Part shown: positions 44,303-56,072 of the stretch, piece after piece
Layout: every line of letters begins with the position of its first letter
Position numbering within the stretch: the stretch's first letter is position 1
NCBI GenBank assembly: GCA_015847255.1
Contig: JADLZK010012229.1
Span: 1-64,000, forward strand
Length of the DNA: 64,000 nt
DNA from: Hyparrhenia diplandra
Lineage: Eukaryota > Streptophyta > Magnoliopsida > Poales > Poaceae
Reading direction: 5' to 3'
Translations under genes and position numbers: made by a program
The notes under the pieces: model-generated
Told to the model about the DNA's origin: nothing
The model's input: the letters and a program-made list of their open reading frames with translations, nothing else
Database searches by the model: none

Positions 44303-44726
44303 CTAAGCCTTTTCAGCGACCGCCATCCATGCTTGGCGAAATTTTCCATAGCCACACTCTCCAACATATGCCATGCCCACTTTAGATAAGGTTTGTCGCT
44401 CCTCTTTTTGCAAGCATGTTCCAAAAACGGGTCCAATAAGTTGCCCCGAAAAACAACATGCAAATAAGAGTATAGTCGCTTTTCTTATCAAAAATCACTT
44501 CATTTCTAAATAGCCAAATAGACCATAAGATTGCACTTGCCCCCATACAAATAAGAGCGCGCAAGTGTTGGCCTCTTTGTACTTCCCACAACCTAAATAA
44601 GTTGGGTATATTTTTTGGTGGTTCGAGATTAAAAGCCACTTGGCAGATTCTCCAAACAAATCTAGCCACATGACAATCAAAGAACAAATCTTTGGATAGT
44701 TTCCTTATTGTCACAAAAAACAACAT
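44303..44726 (-). pseudogene. 3' terminal (zf-RVT-like) region of LINE 2
   Basis: Overlapping frames read DLFFDCHVARFVWRICQVAF, then GASAILWSIWLFRNEVIFDK, typical of the end of the zf-RVT region and the following plant LINE C-terminus. No RNase H domain follows. Confidence 0.7.
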
Positions 44727-45514
44727 CTATCATCTCCTTTCCATTTTCTTTTTTAAATTGTCTTTGGTTAATATTACCCCTTTTATCAAGAACCAAATAA
44801 ATATCTTGATTTTAAGTGGTAACTTTAATTTCCATAACAACTTGTTTAGAGGCATAGAAATTTGATTAATTGAATGTCTATACATTGATTGCATCGTGAA
44901 AAATCCTTGTCTTGTAAGACTCCACTTACAAGAGATCTTCTAAAAGAAATGTTAAGGGGTGTGCAAGAGAAAGCATTGGTTACCGATATATTTTTTTCCT
45001 TGTAATATTGTATAAAGACAGGTATTGCTCTTTGAGAGTGTAATTTCCAAGCCACTTGTCCTTCCAAAACCTGGTTTGACTACCATTGTGAATGTTAAAA
45101 ATAGAGAGATCAAGAAACTGGTCTTTTACCTTCATAAGGCCCCCCGTAAGTGTGAATCTCCCAGTTTCCATTGGACTTCACCAATGGTTTTATTTTTCAA
45201 ATATTTCTTCCTAAGAAGGTCCCGCCAAACACCATCTTCATTAACTAGTTTGTACAACCATTTGCTAAGTAGGCAATCATTCTCAACTTTAAGATTCATG
45301 ATACCAAGACCTCCTTGATCTTTTGGTAAACAAAGGATTTCCCATTTAAGTAATCAGTACTTTTTTTCTTATGGTTGTCGCTTTGTTTAAAAAGGCCAAC
45401 CTGTAGAAATGTAATTTCTTAAGAATGCCTTTGGGCACTTCAAAAACAGACATCATAAACATGGCCAAGCTACTCAAAGACCGAAGTTTATCAAAACTAA
45501 CCGCCACCATAAGA

Positions 45515-45990
45515 TTAAAGTTTTCCTTTCCAACTACTCAACTTTTTTTGAAAACGATCTTCAACCATTTTCCAATCTTTATTATTGAGCCTTTTGTGAT
45601 TCATTGGTATACCCAAGTATATAAAAAGAAGATTACCCATTCCACATCCAAAGATTTGTGAATATTGTTCCATGTGCTCCTTTGCCTTCTCATAGCAAAA
45701 AAGTTCGCTCTTGTGGAAGTTATTTTTCAAACCAGAGAGTTGCTCAAAGGCACATAAAATGGTTTTCATGTTCTTAGCTTGCTCTAAATCATGCTCCATG
45801 AAAAGTATAGTATCATCGGCATATTGCAAAATCGAGAGGCCACCATCAACCAAATGGGGAATTGAGGCCTTGAATTTGACCATCCTCTTTGGCTCTAGTG
45901 ATGAATATAGCTAACATATTCGCAACTAGATTAAAGAGAATAGGTGTAAGAGGATCACCTTGTCGTAACCCTTTTCTAGTTTGAAAATAA
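45515..45990 (-). pseudogene. Reverse transcriptase active-site region of LINE 2
   Basis: From right to left on the minus strand: GLRQGDPLTPILFNL near 45980-45935, then DGGLSILQYADDTILFM (YADD active site), then SGLKNNFHKSELFCY and YLGIPM. These are consecutive LINE reverse-transcriptase motifs; a frame change separates the first from the rest. Confidence 0.88.
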
Positions 45991-46249
45991 CGTTCAACAT
46001 TATTGTTTACTTTAACAACAACACTACCAGGAGACTAATTGTTGGACCCATCGGCACCACAAAGGCGTGAATCCTTTCATCCTTAGTGTTTCTTTGAAGA
46101 AAAGTCCATTTCACTTTGTCATATGCTTTCTCGAAATCAACTTTAAAAATTACCCCATTTAGTTTCTTCCTATGCAATTAACTAGGTGCATATCAAAAAG
46201 AAATGTATCTAGAAAAGCCAAAACATTTTATAATTTGGAACGGAGGGAG

Positions 46250-46735
46250 TACTTAGTATTTGTTGAAAGTATTTATTTAGTTCTTAGTCATTCAAGCCTC
46301 ATTGTCCCTTATACAGGTAGTACTCCCACCATTCAAAAAAACATGCAACTCATGATATGGTAAGCTATGACTAAAGTTTGACCCAATTTATAATAATTAG
46401 TTAGGCCAACTAAGGGACAATGACGTAACAAGGAGGCTGAGTTAGGTCACTTAAAAAGTTAAGGCTCAAAACACTTAAACCCTACACAAGTCTATCTTGG
46501 ATGGATTCGCGACCGCTAGCCGAGGCGAGGCCGGACAGCGGGGGCAAGGCGAGGCCGGTGGGGAGCACAATAGTTTTGATGGGTGTGAGAGAGATGAAGA
46601 GATAAAGGCGGAGGACAAATTGGTTGATGCTCGTAGTAGTATGTGCCGCAATGGCGAAACAGGCGACATGCCCCGCTCCCCTTTTCTACAGTACCCTTCC
46701 TCCTTCAATCCTCCATCCTTCCCCAATCCATGACC
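46250..46735. other. Spacer before LINE 3
   Basis: It contains a possible additional MITE edge (ACTCCCACCATTCAAAA, 46322). The start of LINE 3 could lie anywhere between about 46480 and 46740. Confidence 0.3.
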
Positions 46736-47000
46736 CTCTGCTAAGATCTAGTTAGGCAATCGTTTCCTCCTTCTCTGATCTATCGATCCATCCATCTTGT
46801 TCCGCCTGAGTCTTCCCCCAGCCATAGATCGATTAGATACATCCTGGTGGGCTTCTTGTTCATCACCTTCCCCAGCTCTTCCAATCTTCTCCAATCTTCC
46901 ATTGATTCCGCTTCCTATCACCTTCCTTCCCCCAATTAATTCCTGTATTTGTCTTCTGTGAAGTTGTCTGGAAGGGATTCTTCATCCCGCACCTCGGCTC

Positions 47001-47335
47001 TTGTGGGGTGACGCCCTGTGCCCGCTCATCATCTCTCTCTTCGGCGTGCAAGAGGAAGGCACCCGCATTTGGGATCGGGCAGGGCCGCATTCATTTGGCC
47101 GGTCGGCTCCACTCCTAGATATGGTCGCTACTAGTCTTTGGTACTCACAAGACCGGTGGGGGTGGGGTGATTGGTCTTTGCCGCCGGATGAGGCCACCAC
47201 GTACACGAATTTCTTGGCCCCGTCGGTGAAGACCGATGAGGACGATATCCACTAATTCTGTTGCCATCGGCAACCAATCCATGGACTTCGGCCTGCCATC
47301 TCTTCCATCAGTTGATGAAGAGCGCCTCCGCCCGA
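47001..47335 (+). pseudogene. LINE 3 ORF1, 5' portion
   Basis: Two overlapping frames carry ATSLWYSQDRWGWGDWSLP, then (after a shift near 47236) SVAIGNQSMDFGLPSLP and VDEERLRP, ending at the CACTA insertion. ORF1 of plant LINEs encodes a nucleic-acid-binding protein; no zinc knuckle is visible in this part. Confidence 0.5.
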
Positions 47336-47344
47336 CACTAGTAG

Positions 47345-47720
47345 AAATATGCTCATGGATGACGTTCACCTTTGGTCCTTTGTATGTGTCGAAACGTCAC
47401 ATAGTTTCACCTGTGACGACCTTGTGACCAAAATCATATCGTCACTGGGGTCGCGTCACATTTGTTAATGTGTGACGAAATACCAAATTTGGTCATAGAT
47501 GTTGTTCCTTTCAATGACGATATGTCCATCGTCAAAGATGTGCAATCATTCTTTGACGATCTGTTTTGGTCATGTTTATGCCCCCGTGTTCGTCACCATC
47601 AGTCGTCTGACAGGCGTCTTGACGGTGCCGTTAACGGCGTCTGTTCGTCCTATGACGCCATGTTTTGGTCACCAATTGCTTTAGGGTATCGTCATAACTG
47701 GTGGTGTTTGCCACGTAGGA
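47345..47720. repeat. Left subterminal repeats of the CACTA element
   Basis: GTCAC, TGTGACGA, GTGACC and CGTCA words recur densely and in both orientations. The right end (56270-56430) has the same words. Confidence 0.6.
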
Positions 47721-47759
47721 CGACGTGGTCGATGGCGTGTCGCGTTACGTGGTAGCTAC

Positions 47760-49596
47760 GCCCCCGCTGTTCATTGGTCCACGTGGACCAATTAGAATCG
47801 CCATGTGGCCGGGTATAATTGGTCGCATTGGTCCGATTTGTCAATACTAATTGGTCACAGTTTCGCATCGGTTTGGTCACGAGAATGCAGTTGTGATGTG
47901 AATAATATTGGTCATAGAAATGCAGCTAAATAAATTATTTGCAGTTTGCAATTGGTTGTACAAAAACCACATAATTTCATAGTTCAAATAAAACCAGTAT
48001 TGTACTAAGTGCCTAGCACCACCACTTGAGCATAAACTCAGTTCACGGCACACATTGAAATCGGTTTGCACAAACAAAAAACAGAAATACTAAAAACTTG
48101 GCACCACAGGCAACTTAAGTTTTCGACTAGCCAAAATGAGCAAGGCCAAACACGGAAGAACACTTGAGCAGCGACCTTCTTCATGTTGAAGGAGGAGCAA
48201 ACACTAGAACGAGGAGCTTGGAGGTTCAAGATGCCTCGAGGAGCATCCTATTCTCCTCCATCTCCTTCCTATTCTCCTCCATCTCCTTCCTATTATGCTC
48301 TGTCAGAAACTTGCATGCTGGAGACTGGTGTCTCACCTTCATCAACAGGTTGTGCCATCAAAGTCTCCATAGTAGCCTCGAAACAAACAACAATGAGCCA
48401 TCATTAGGAAGTCGACAATAGCAAATATGTGTAACATGCCACAGCTAAAGTCGAATACTAAATGTTTGGATTAGTGTTTGGAGCGTAAGACCATATTGAT
48501 TTATGAACAGTTTGGAGGAAAAGACGTAATCCAAAACGTTTAATATAGATGACATAGTATCCAAATAATGTAGATCATGGCACAACATAACAAAAGTGAG
48601 GACTTACAACCGCTTCTCTTCTTGGTTTACTAAGACCATTTTTGAGCCGGTATGGCAGGCTTCTCTTCTTTGGTTCACTAAGACCATTTTTGAGCCGGTA
48701 TGGCGGGTCACAAACGTCCTCCACCACATCTAATTCTTCGGCTTTGTTCATTCTTTGGGTTCCACTTTTTTCTTATTTTCCTTTCGTTTTGGTAGTTAAT
48801 CAATTTCAGCAATGTTGTATCGAGATCAAATGCAAATCAAGTTATTGAGTGCAAATGTGTAGGTACTATACTGTACTATTTACTTACATATGCATGCAAG
48901 TGTGCCACATAACTGCGAGAGCCCGTAGCTTGATGATACTTGACTCGACTGCGATTCTGCTTGTTCTTTTCACAAGTTTCCTACATGAGAATGAACAAGT
49001 GAGGTCGGATCATTGGCCCGTAATCACGATCATTTGGCCACGAGAACTTGCAAGAAGAATAAATGATAAGATATCCTTACCATGTTCTTTGGATTAGACC
49101 ACTTTGCCACGAAAGTGCCCTCCATTGTTCATCAGTCATGCTAGAAACGGGAGAAGTTGTCGGAATTTCATTTGCCGCGACGCCATTGAAGTATCTGCTT
49201 GAGCCGATAATTATTTCTTTCTTTTTTTCTACAGAGAGCGCAAAGATATCAGTGCAAGCTTCATCTACTGGCTTGTCTGCCGTGTTAATGAGCAAGCGCC
49301 CCTGTTCATATCACAATAACATTTAGTTAGTCAAATCTGGTTAAGCAGATATACAAGAGGTAGGAAATATACAAAGTTCAGACAAAATGATTCCTCACGG
49401 CTGTAATGCATTTCAGATATATACTCTATATTGTAGTGAGACAAGTTGCAATACAGGGCTGTTAGATTATCTTCCAGTATTCTATATTTCTATACTGAAA
49501 ATTGAATATTGCTATATTGAAAAATATTTAATAAGTAAATCTATTGGAAACTATGCAAAAAAGAAATTGAAGTAAAGCAAATGAGAAAGGTACCAC
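47760..49596. other. CACTA internal DNA with small tandem repeats
   Basis: A 21-bp unit (CCTATTCTCCTCCATCTCCTT) repeats at 48247-48288. A 47-bp duplication (GCTTCTCTTCTT, then ACTAAGACCATTTTTGAGCCGG) spans 48612-48706. No gene was recognised. Confidence 0.5.
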
Positions 49597-49830
49597 TAGA
49601 CAAAATTCACAAATAGAAATACTTAAACTGACTGAGACTCACATGTACGTGCAGTCAATTACCAAAAGTAACTAGCAGTCAATTAGCTAAAGGAATCTCA
49701 TCCATGCAGCTAGCAATATCAGCATAAACTCATCCATCAGACAAAATTCACAAATGGAAATACTTAGAAAGTAACTAGCAGTCAATTAGCAAAAGGAATC
49801 TTGTCCATGCAGCTAGCAGTCAACATAAAC
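49597..49830. repeat. Interleaved duplications inside the CACTA element
   Basis: CTAGACAAAATTCACAAATAG and AGTAACTAGCAGTCAATTAGC motifs each occur twice (about 49598 and 49738; 49667 and 49770). AGGAATCTCATCCATGCAGC and AGGAATCTTGTCCATGCAGC show the same pattern. Confidence 0.65.
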
Positions 49831-51600
49831 TGATCTCGTCCATGATGCAAGAAATAGTGTGCCTGAGGCATGCATTGTCAATATCATGAAAGATGAAAGG
49901 TGAATTTTAAGAACCTGAGAAGTCAAAAGTATCATGTAATTTGGACAGAGGTGATGACACCAAAGTAATAGTTAGGCATAAAAATGTTGTCATGAACAGT
50001 CCAGCCACGGTTGATAAATCAGTTTCGTAGATTAGAGTCACATAATAAAAACATATTACTAATTGAACTACTAGTTAAACAGACAACAGAATGCATCAAT
50101 AGAAAAATACAGAGGTGTTATCGTTACCTTGTTCTTCTTGTGCAGCCCTGTTGCTACGTTGCCCCCCTTTGTTGCCACCATTGCGGTCAAAGAGTCTGCC
50201 TAAGGGGTCTGTAAAATCGAAGGTGAAGGCCACATTCAGTACGATGAGAGACAAAGGTTCTCAAGTCAGAAAAGTGGAAGAACATCGCATTTGACATCTA
50301 CTCGTACAGCAGTTGACAGCTCCAGTGGACCAAAGACAGCAAGAAAACCTGCAGAAGCTACTGCTACCTCCAAGTTCAGTAACCCAGAGAGAAAATTCAG
50401 GCCTACAGTTACATTGCAACGGGATATTGCTACAACAATTTCAATTTAAACATGGGTTGCACTATTGTCAAAATTAATTGTTTGTACATGATGAGATTGT
50501 CATTCTACTCGTGTTGCCAGCGGCTGTCTTCCATAAAAAGTCGATCTAAAAGCATGCTTTACTGGAAGCCTAGGCCGAGCAGCAGTCAGTTGAGGTCATC
50601 CGACACACAGGTCGACACTGTCCATGACAACGGACAACGAGGAAATTGTTCATAACAATGAGTAGAAATAGCACTGCCATTCTCTGAACTAAGAGTGCAA
50701 TAAAGCATCCAAATTGCAGCACTAAAGTTCAGTTATGTGGTACAAAGGTAATTTGAAATTTTCAATTAATAATTAACTAAATATGTACAAGCAAAAATCA
50801 TTGAGGTGCCCTGAACATTCTGAATCAGATACCACCGGCTGCAATATAAGGTCATATGTCACATCCACCAAGACAAACAAATGCAGTAGTAAAATAACAT
50901 AAATTTTTAGTATCAGTTCAACAGCACTTGCACTGGCATATATTTTCCTAGAACCAAATACATTTTCACACACGCAGTTTTACACATGTATTAAGGAGAG
51001 CGAGGTGTATTGGAGAACCAAATAAATTTTCAGACACGCAGTTTTTCCTCGAACCAAATACATTTCCACACACGCAGTTCAAGAAGAGCGAGGTGTATTG
51101 AGAGAGAGAGATGGATTAGAGAGACAGAGTGCGGCGACGAACCAAATCCGGTGGCGGCGAATGATGGTGGCGACGACGCAGCTCCTCGCCGGCTCCCGCG
51201 GCGGTTGTGTGGCGGCGGCGGCGCAGCTCCTCGCCCGGCCTTGTCTATGTCCCGTCGGAAGTAGGTGTGGATGACCTCGTCGTCGATGGTGGTTGTGTGG
51301 CGGCGGCGGCGAATAGGTTTGGACAAATGGGGGAGGTGGGAGGAGTGGATCCGTGGGAGGGGCCGGGAGACCACGGGAGGGGAGGCCAGGAGCGGGGAAT
51401 GGATAAAATATCTATGATTTTGGCGGCATTTTTTTTTCGGGATTGTTTTGGCGGTCAAATTTGCTTTGTCACGCGGGCTCTAACCTGTTAATTAAATAGA
51501 ATTAAGCTTCGGTTTTTTTTTTTTTTTTGCTTCCTCTCTATGTTTTAATTTGCCATTCATGTTAATGGACACATTATTTTGGTTTATGATCATCCAAATA
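49831..51600. other. CACTA internal DNA with GC-rich exon-like island
   Basis: The region is AT-rich except for 51120-51470, where GGCGGCGGCG-type repeats and a duplicated GCAGCTCCTCGCC occur. Frames on both strands are low-complexity. This may be a leader or captured sequence. Confidence 0.3.
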
Positions 51601-52740
51601 AACAATTGAACCCATTTGGAAAGAGTGCAAGTTTATAGATTTTTTTTTTAGCTAGCTTAGGCATTTTCTAAAATTAATATGTCATAATGCATGAAATAAA
51701 TATAAAAAAATGCTAAACTTTGTCCGAAAATTGCATAACCTCGCACAACATCATACTTTGGGTCCATATAAACATCCAAAAAAAAATTTGAACCCATTTA
51801 GAGAGAGTGGTAGTACAAACCTCACATGTTAATAAACATCTCTCGCTTAGTCTCTAGTGTGTATAAGAGAGTTGTGAACCTTCTTAGAGTATAGACATCA
51901 AGTCTTTGTCAGAACACATTGAAACTTTTTTGTCATGTTTGTACACCAAAATGTGGGGGCCATGCAAGTTTATAGATTTTTTTAGCTAGCTTAGGCGTTT
52001 TCTAGAATTAATATGTCATAGTGCATGAAATAAATATAAAAAATAGTCAACTTGGTCCGAAAAATTGCATAACCTCACACAACATCATACTTTGGGTCCA
52101 TAAACATCCCAAAAAAATTTGAACCCATTTGGAGAGTGGTAGTACAAACCTCACATATTCATGAACATCTCTCGCTTAGTCTCTAGCGTGTATAAGAGAG
52201 TTGCTTAGTCTCTAGTGTGTATGAGTTGTGAGCCTTCTTAGAGTATAGACATCAAGTCTTTGTCGAACACATTGAAACTTTTTTTGTCATGATTGTACAC
52301 CAAAATGTGGAGGCCATGCAAGTTTATAGATTTTTTTAGTTAGCATAGGCGTTTTCTAGAATTAATATGTCATAATGCATGAAATAAATATAAAAATGCT
52401 CAACTTGGTCGAAAATTGCATAACCTCGCACTACATCATACTTTGGGTCCATAAACATCTCAAAAAAAAAAAAATTTGAACCCATTTCGAGAGAGTGGTA
52501 GTGCAAATCTCACACGTGGATGAACAAATCTCACGAGTCTCAGGTGTCTATGAGAGGGTTGTACGCCTTCTTAGAGGATACACGCCAAGTCTTTGTCAAA
52601 ACAAATTGAAACTTTTTTGTCATGATTGCACACCAAAATGAGGGGGCCATGCAAGGTTCTAGATTTTTTTAGCTTGCTTAGGGATTTTCTAGAATTAATA
52701 TGTCATAATTATTGCATGAAATAAAAAAAAAAAGTTGTGA
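51600..52740. repeat. Tandem array of about 340-bp units in the CACTA element
   Basis: Units begin at GCAAGTTTATAGATTTTTTT (51627, 51964, 52319) and GCAAGGTTCTAGATTTTTTT (52651), giving periods of 337, 355 and 332 bp. Each holds ATTAATATGTCATAATGCATG, a CATACTTTGGGTCC block, a CTCTCGCTTAGTCTC block and CACCAAAATGTGG. The third unit carries an extra partial duplication of the CTTAGTCTCTAG block. Confidence 0.9.
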
Positions 52741-52763
52741 AATAAAATAGAAAGGAAGCCATA

Positions 52764-52817
52764 GGATTCGAACTCAAGTGGTAGAGAGCAAACACTGCAG
52801 GTCTTACCACTGCGCCA
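52764..52817 (-). other. tRNA-like module with intact A- and B-boxes
   Basis: On the minus strand TGGCGCAGTGG (A-box, plus 52817-52807) is followed 33 bases later by GTTCGAATCC (B-box). Both fit the RNA polymerase III internal promoter consensus. I cannot draw a full cloverleaf, so this is more likely a SINE head or tRNA-derived fossil than a working tRNA gene. Confidence 0.55.
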
Positions 52818-52877
52818 CACAGGTGCGTTTGTTAGCTGGCTAGCGTGATTTGATTTAAACATATCAAATGAGGTCCT

Positions 52878-52885
52878 ATAAATCC
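52878..52885 (+). promoter_or_regulatory. Putative TATA box of the CACTA plus-strand gene
   Basis: TATAAATC precedes a GC-rich leader and the ORF starting near 53002. Confidence 0.4.
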
Positions 52886-53001
52886 CATCGCCCACATCCC
52901 GCATCCAACGTTTAGCACGCGCCGGTTCAACTAATCCCCTTCCGCCGCAACCAATTCCGCATCGAGTTCGCCATCGCCGCCGCTGCCGCCGCATAGCCCT
53001 G

Positions 53002-54171
53002 GTGGCTGAGGCAGGGACCCCGAATCCTGCCCAGGCGCGGGCTGATAAGTCTCTCCGGGGCGCCGCCGCTGCCGGACGAGGGAGGGCGGTCTCGGGACTA
53101 TCGCCATCGTCGGGGAAGACTCGCACGTCTCGCCAGGGCGTCGACGTCGCTGGGTCGTCCGCCATCAAGAAGAGGGCTACGCAGGCTCGCCGCAGCTCTG
53201 CCGCCGTCGACGCCGCTGGGTCGTCTGCCATCAAGAAGAGGGATATGCAGGCTCGCCGCCGCTCCGCCGCTGCCGACGTCGAGTCATCATCGTCCTTCTC
53301 CGCGCCTATTAAGGTGACATTATGGTTTCTTGGATGCGGGTAGCAGTTAATTCGATGTCAGTAATCAGATTGGGGTAGATTATGCCGTGCCCCCGAGCGT
53401 GCCGTCAGTAGCTTCTTCTTTGTGTTGAGAATGCTGGCTGCAACGTTCAATACTTAGCAGTTTCTTTGTGTTTGTAATTAGCCTCTTGTATGAAGCAAAC
53501 CAATTGAACAGAGTTTGGTGTGCGCAATGGCAACAGAAGCAAACCTTTTTGGTGTGCGCAATGGCAACAGAAGCAAACCAATTGAACAGAGGGTTTCTTT
53601 GTAGCTTGACTGCTTGTCTTATCCTAAAGAGTTTGGCACAAATCAAATAATTGGCATGCTTCTCTCGGCTATTTTCAGTGGAAACATGTATATGTGGAGC
53701 TGAACTATCCAATTAAATTTTGAACCATGAATAGTAGTTGTCTAGCCTCTCGACAAGACTGCTCTCATATATAAGTATGTATATGCTGTAACCATCAAGC
53801 TACTACACGACTTAAAATTGTCAATGTGTATATGGAGTATTTCAGTTAATCCTATAGCATCTAACTGGCCGTGCACAGGCACAATGCATGCAACTTCACT
53901 TCAATTGCATTACATGTCGATTACAGTTTCTATATAGTTCAGTCTATATGTTTATAACATTGAAATAACTATCCAGTAGTTGCAATTGACATGTTCATTT
54001 TTGTCATGTTTTAGATGCCAACTGCTGCAAGATGTCGTCTTTGCTGAGCTGCATCAGAAAGTGGAAGCTCTTGAGAACAAGGTGGCGGCGGCACTACAAG
54101 CTCAGAACAAGATGAAGGATGCGATGGACAAGATGCAGGACCTCGCCGAGAAGAATGGAGTTAGACTCTAG
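53002..54171 (+). pseudogene. CACTA-encoded small gene, two exon candidates
   Basis: The first block (about 53002-53316) has an internal duplication, AGSSAIKKRATQARR and AGSSAIKKRDMQARR, each followed by SAA, and ends at a possible donor (AAG-GTGACA). The second (from about 54015) encodes a coiled coil, LHQKVEALENKVAAALQAQN, to a stop at 54169-54171. Similar short second genes occur in CACTA elements, but I cannot name this one and the exon phases do not clearly match. Confidence 0.4.
53350..54000. other. Probable intron of the CACTA small gene
   Basis: AT-rich, with a near-perfect duplication of TTTGGTGTGCGCAATGGCAACAGAAGC at 53514-53578. No other feature was seen. Confidence 0.3.
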
Positions 54172-54714
54172 ATAGCTGAAGTAGATATCAAGTGTCAGGA
54201 CGAACTCATAGCACGTCTGAAGAAGGAGCTTCAGGAAGCGAAGAAGAATTAAGCACTTTCCAAGACTGCATGCTGTCCAGCCTATCTATTGTTGTAAATG
54301 TAATCTAGAAGAACTTGTAGTATGATCTGATGGCATCTAGAACACCTAGTGATGCCACCTAGATGTCTTTTGGATGGTTTTAGAACACAGGAGCTCTAGT
54401 AGCTCAAGTTTAGTTATATATATGTGCCATTTTCATCTTGGACCTAAATTACTGTGATGGTGTGATGTTTTTTCAAAGTGTTTGATAATTTTGTGCAACC
54501 TGCAACACCAGGAAGACCGAGGGATGCTAATTTTCTGTGCAACTCAATATTCTCAACTGAACTACAATTAGTGTTCTGTTATCTTCCTGTTATGCCTGTA
54601 GGGAGGTAAACTCTGTTGCAGGGATGGTGCTGTTGTGCAGCTAATTTTTCTGTGCAACTCATTGTGGTGAATCCTACATTGCTGATTCGTAACGAGACTT
54701 CACATACAACAACC

Positions 54715-55184
54715 TCACCAAAAAGAGAATTTAGAATGACTAGAACCAGGGCTAAGTGACTTCTTCGCATCTTCAAGCACTCTTGCAAACCTTGGCTCTT
54801 CTCCATCAGCCTCTGCCGCAGCATACAGATCTCCTATCAACTCTGGTACTCCGTAATCCTCATCATAATCGTCATCGGCCACATCCACATGTATCCCAAA
54901 GTCATGATCACTTCCTTGCCCCACATGCTCCAAATTTTCGACTACTTCAACATCTGCCGTCTCCCCATGATGAATCCACCTGGTGTATGTAGCTGACATT
55001 CCAAAAATGTGTATGTGGTCTTCTACTTCATGCTGAGGCTTTGAAATATGATTAAGACATTTCCTGCACGGACAAAGTATGTCACTATCTTTGGGGTATC
55101 TTTCACTAACGAATGCCATGAACTGTTCAACTCCTTTCTTATATGCAGTTGTGATTGAGTCCCATAAATCCAACTTCTATCCAT
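54715..55184 (-). pseudogene. CACTA transposase-associated domain, truncated transposase
   Basis: From ATG at 55184 the minus strand reads MDRSWIYG, then after a one-base frame change AYKKGVEQFMAFV, ILCPCRKCLN, HIFGMSATYTRWIHHGE and, after an acidic linker, EDAKKSLSPG. This is the zinc-binding transposase-associated domain (Transpos_assoc) that starts CACTA transposases. The frame ends at 54715 and the catalytic Transposase_21 domain is absent. Confidence 0.85.
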
Positions 55185-55199
55185 CTGGTTTGACAAAAA

Positions 55200-56010
55200 A
55201 AAATGTAACTCTTCAAAGCACAATTCAGACACAAGCATATATGTAACTGTGATTCAAAAAACAATCAAACCTTGTAATCTGATCACACCAAGCGTTGATC
55301 TGCCAGCTCCACGCGCAGGCATGCACAATCCTGCTCTGCATTTTTTTCAAAAATATTTCATTCATATGACATACAGTAATCTCGTTCTCAACTTACTTTG
55401 GTGATGCTATAAATATGATATAAAAAAATTCATGTCAATTTGTGGGTTCAGTAATGCAGCTCACTAGCTGTTAGTGAATTAGTTATGTGGTGGCCCTTAT
55501 CAGACACATATATATACATAATAACATACAATAAAAATTGTTGAATATATAATTGAGACCTGAGCTAAATCATGCGTATGTTTGCAGCTTGTGTGCTGAC
55601 ATCAAAATCTACTAGGAACTGGCCGGAAAGGTAAACCAATGCAGGATTTGTTTTGGAGAGCAATCAAAATTCAGGGATTCAATGCCAAAAGAAAATCACC
55701 ATACAAGTAGTTGACACGTGCGCTGGCACTACTGATCTGCTTGAGGGATACTCTGCCGCACCTGAGGAGAAGTCTGCTGCCGCCGATCAAACGCCGGGAC
55801 GCCGTCGATCACCTGCCGGGACGCCGCCGATCACCCACGTCGTCTGGCCGCGCCCGCGCGATGTGCAGTCCAGGAGCGCCGCCAGGCACACACGATAAGG
55901 ACGATGATCGGTTTAGGGCCCAATACCTCTAGTCAAACCATCTAAGTCATCCATCATTCGATTAGCATGTTGAATGTATATAAATTAAGAACGTACATCT
56001 TGTCAAGAAA
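55200..56010. other. CACTA internal DNA, nothing recognised
   Basis: A short GC-rich patch at 55740-55900 (with a duplicated CGCCGATCA or CGCCGTCGATCA motif) has no identifiable product. Confidence 0.3.
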
Positions 56011-56019
56011 CATTGTTTG

Positions 56020-56072
56020 AGGTGTAGTGGTAATGCTACTATTTGTATGTCTCCTGGTCGCGTGTTCGAAGC
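56020..56072 (+). other. Second tRNA-like module with A- and B-boxes
   Basis: AGGTGTAGTGG (A-box-like, one mismatch) and GTTCGAAGC (B-box) are separated by 33 bases, exactly as in the minus-strand module at 52764-52817. It lies near the right end of the CACTA element. Confidence 0.45.

Larger units (their letters stand above)
44166..46183 (-). mobile_element. 5'-truncated LINE 2 inside a Stowaway MITE
   Basis: The minus-strand element ends in a short A run (44166-44173) and is bordered by AGGTGTAT (44158-44165) and AGGTGCAT (46184-46191), a plausible target duplication with one change. It begins at the first reverse-transcriptase palm motif (VIFKVDFEKAYDKVKW near 46160-46105) and carries no endonuclease. 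Many frameshifts make it inactive. Confidence 0.85.
44084..46249. mobile_element. Stowaway MITE interrupted by LINE 2
   Basis: The left half (CCTCTATTCCAAATTATAAAAACG, GGCTTTTTAGATA) and the right half (ATGTATCTAGAAAAGCC, AACATTTTATAATTTGGAACGGAGGGAG) are inverted partners. TA flanks both (44082-44083 and 46250-46251). About 2 kb of LINE sequence separates the halves. Confidence 0.85.

Noticed and set aside
51500..51535. T run near GCTTC as a micro-insertion
   Set aside because: The flanking GCTTC repeat is only 5 bp, too short to separate from chance.
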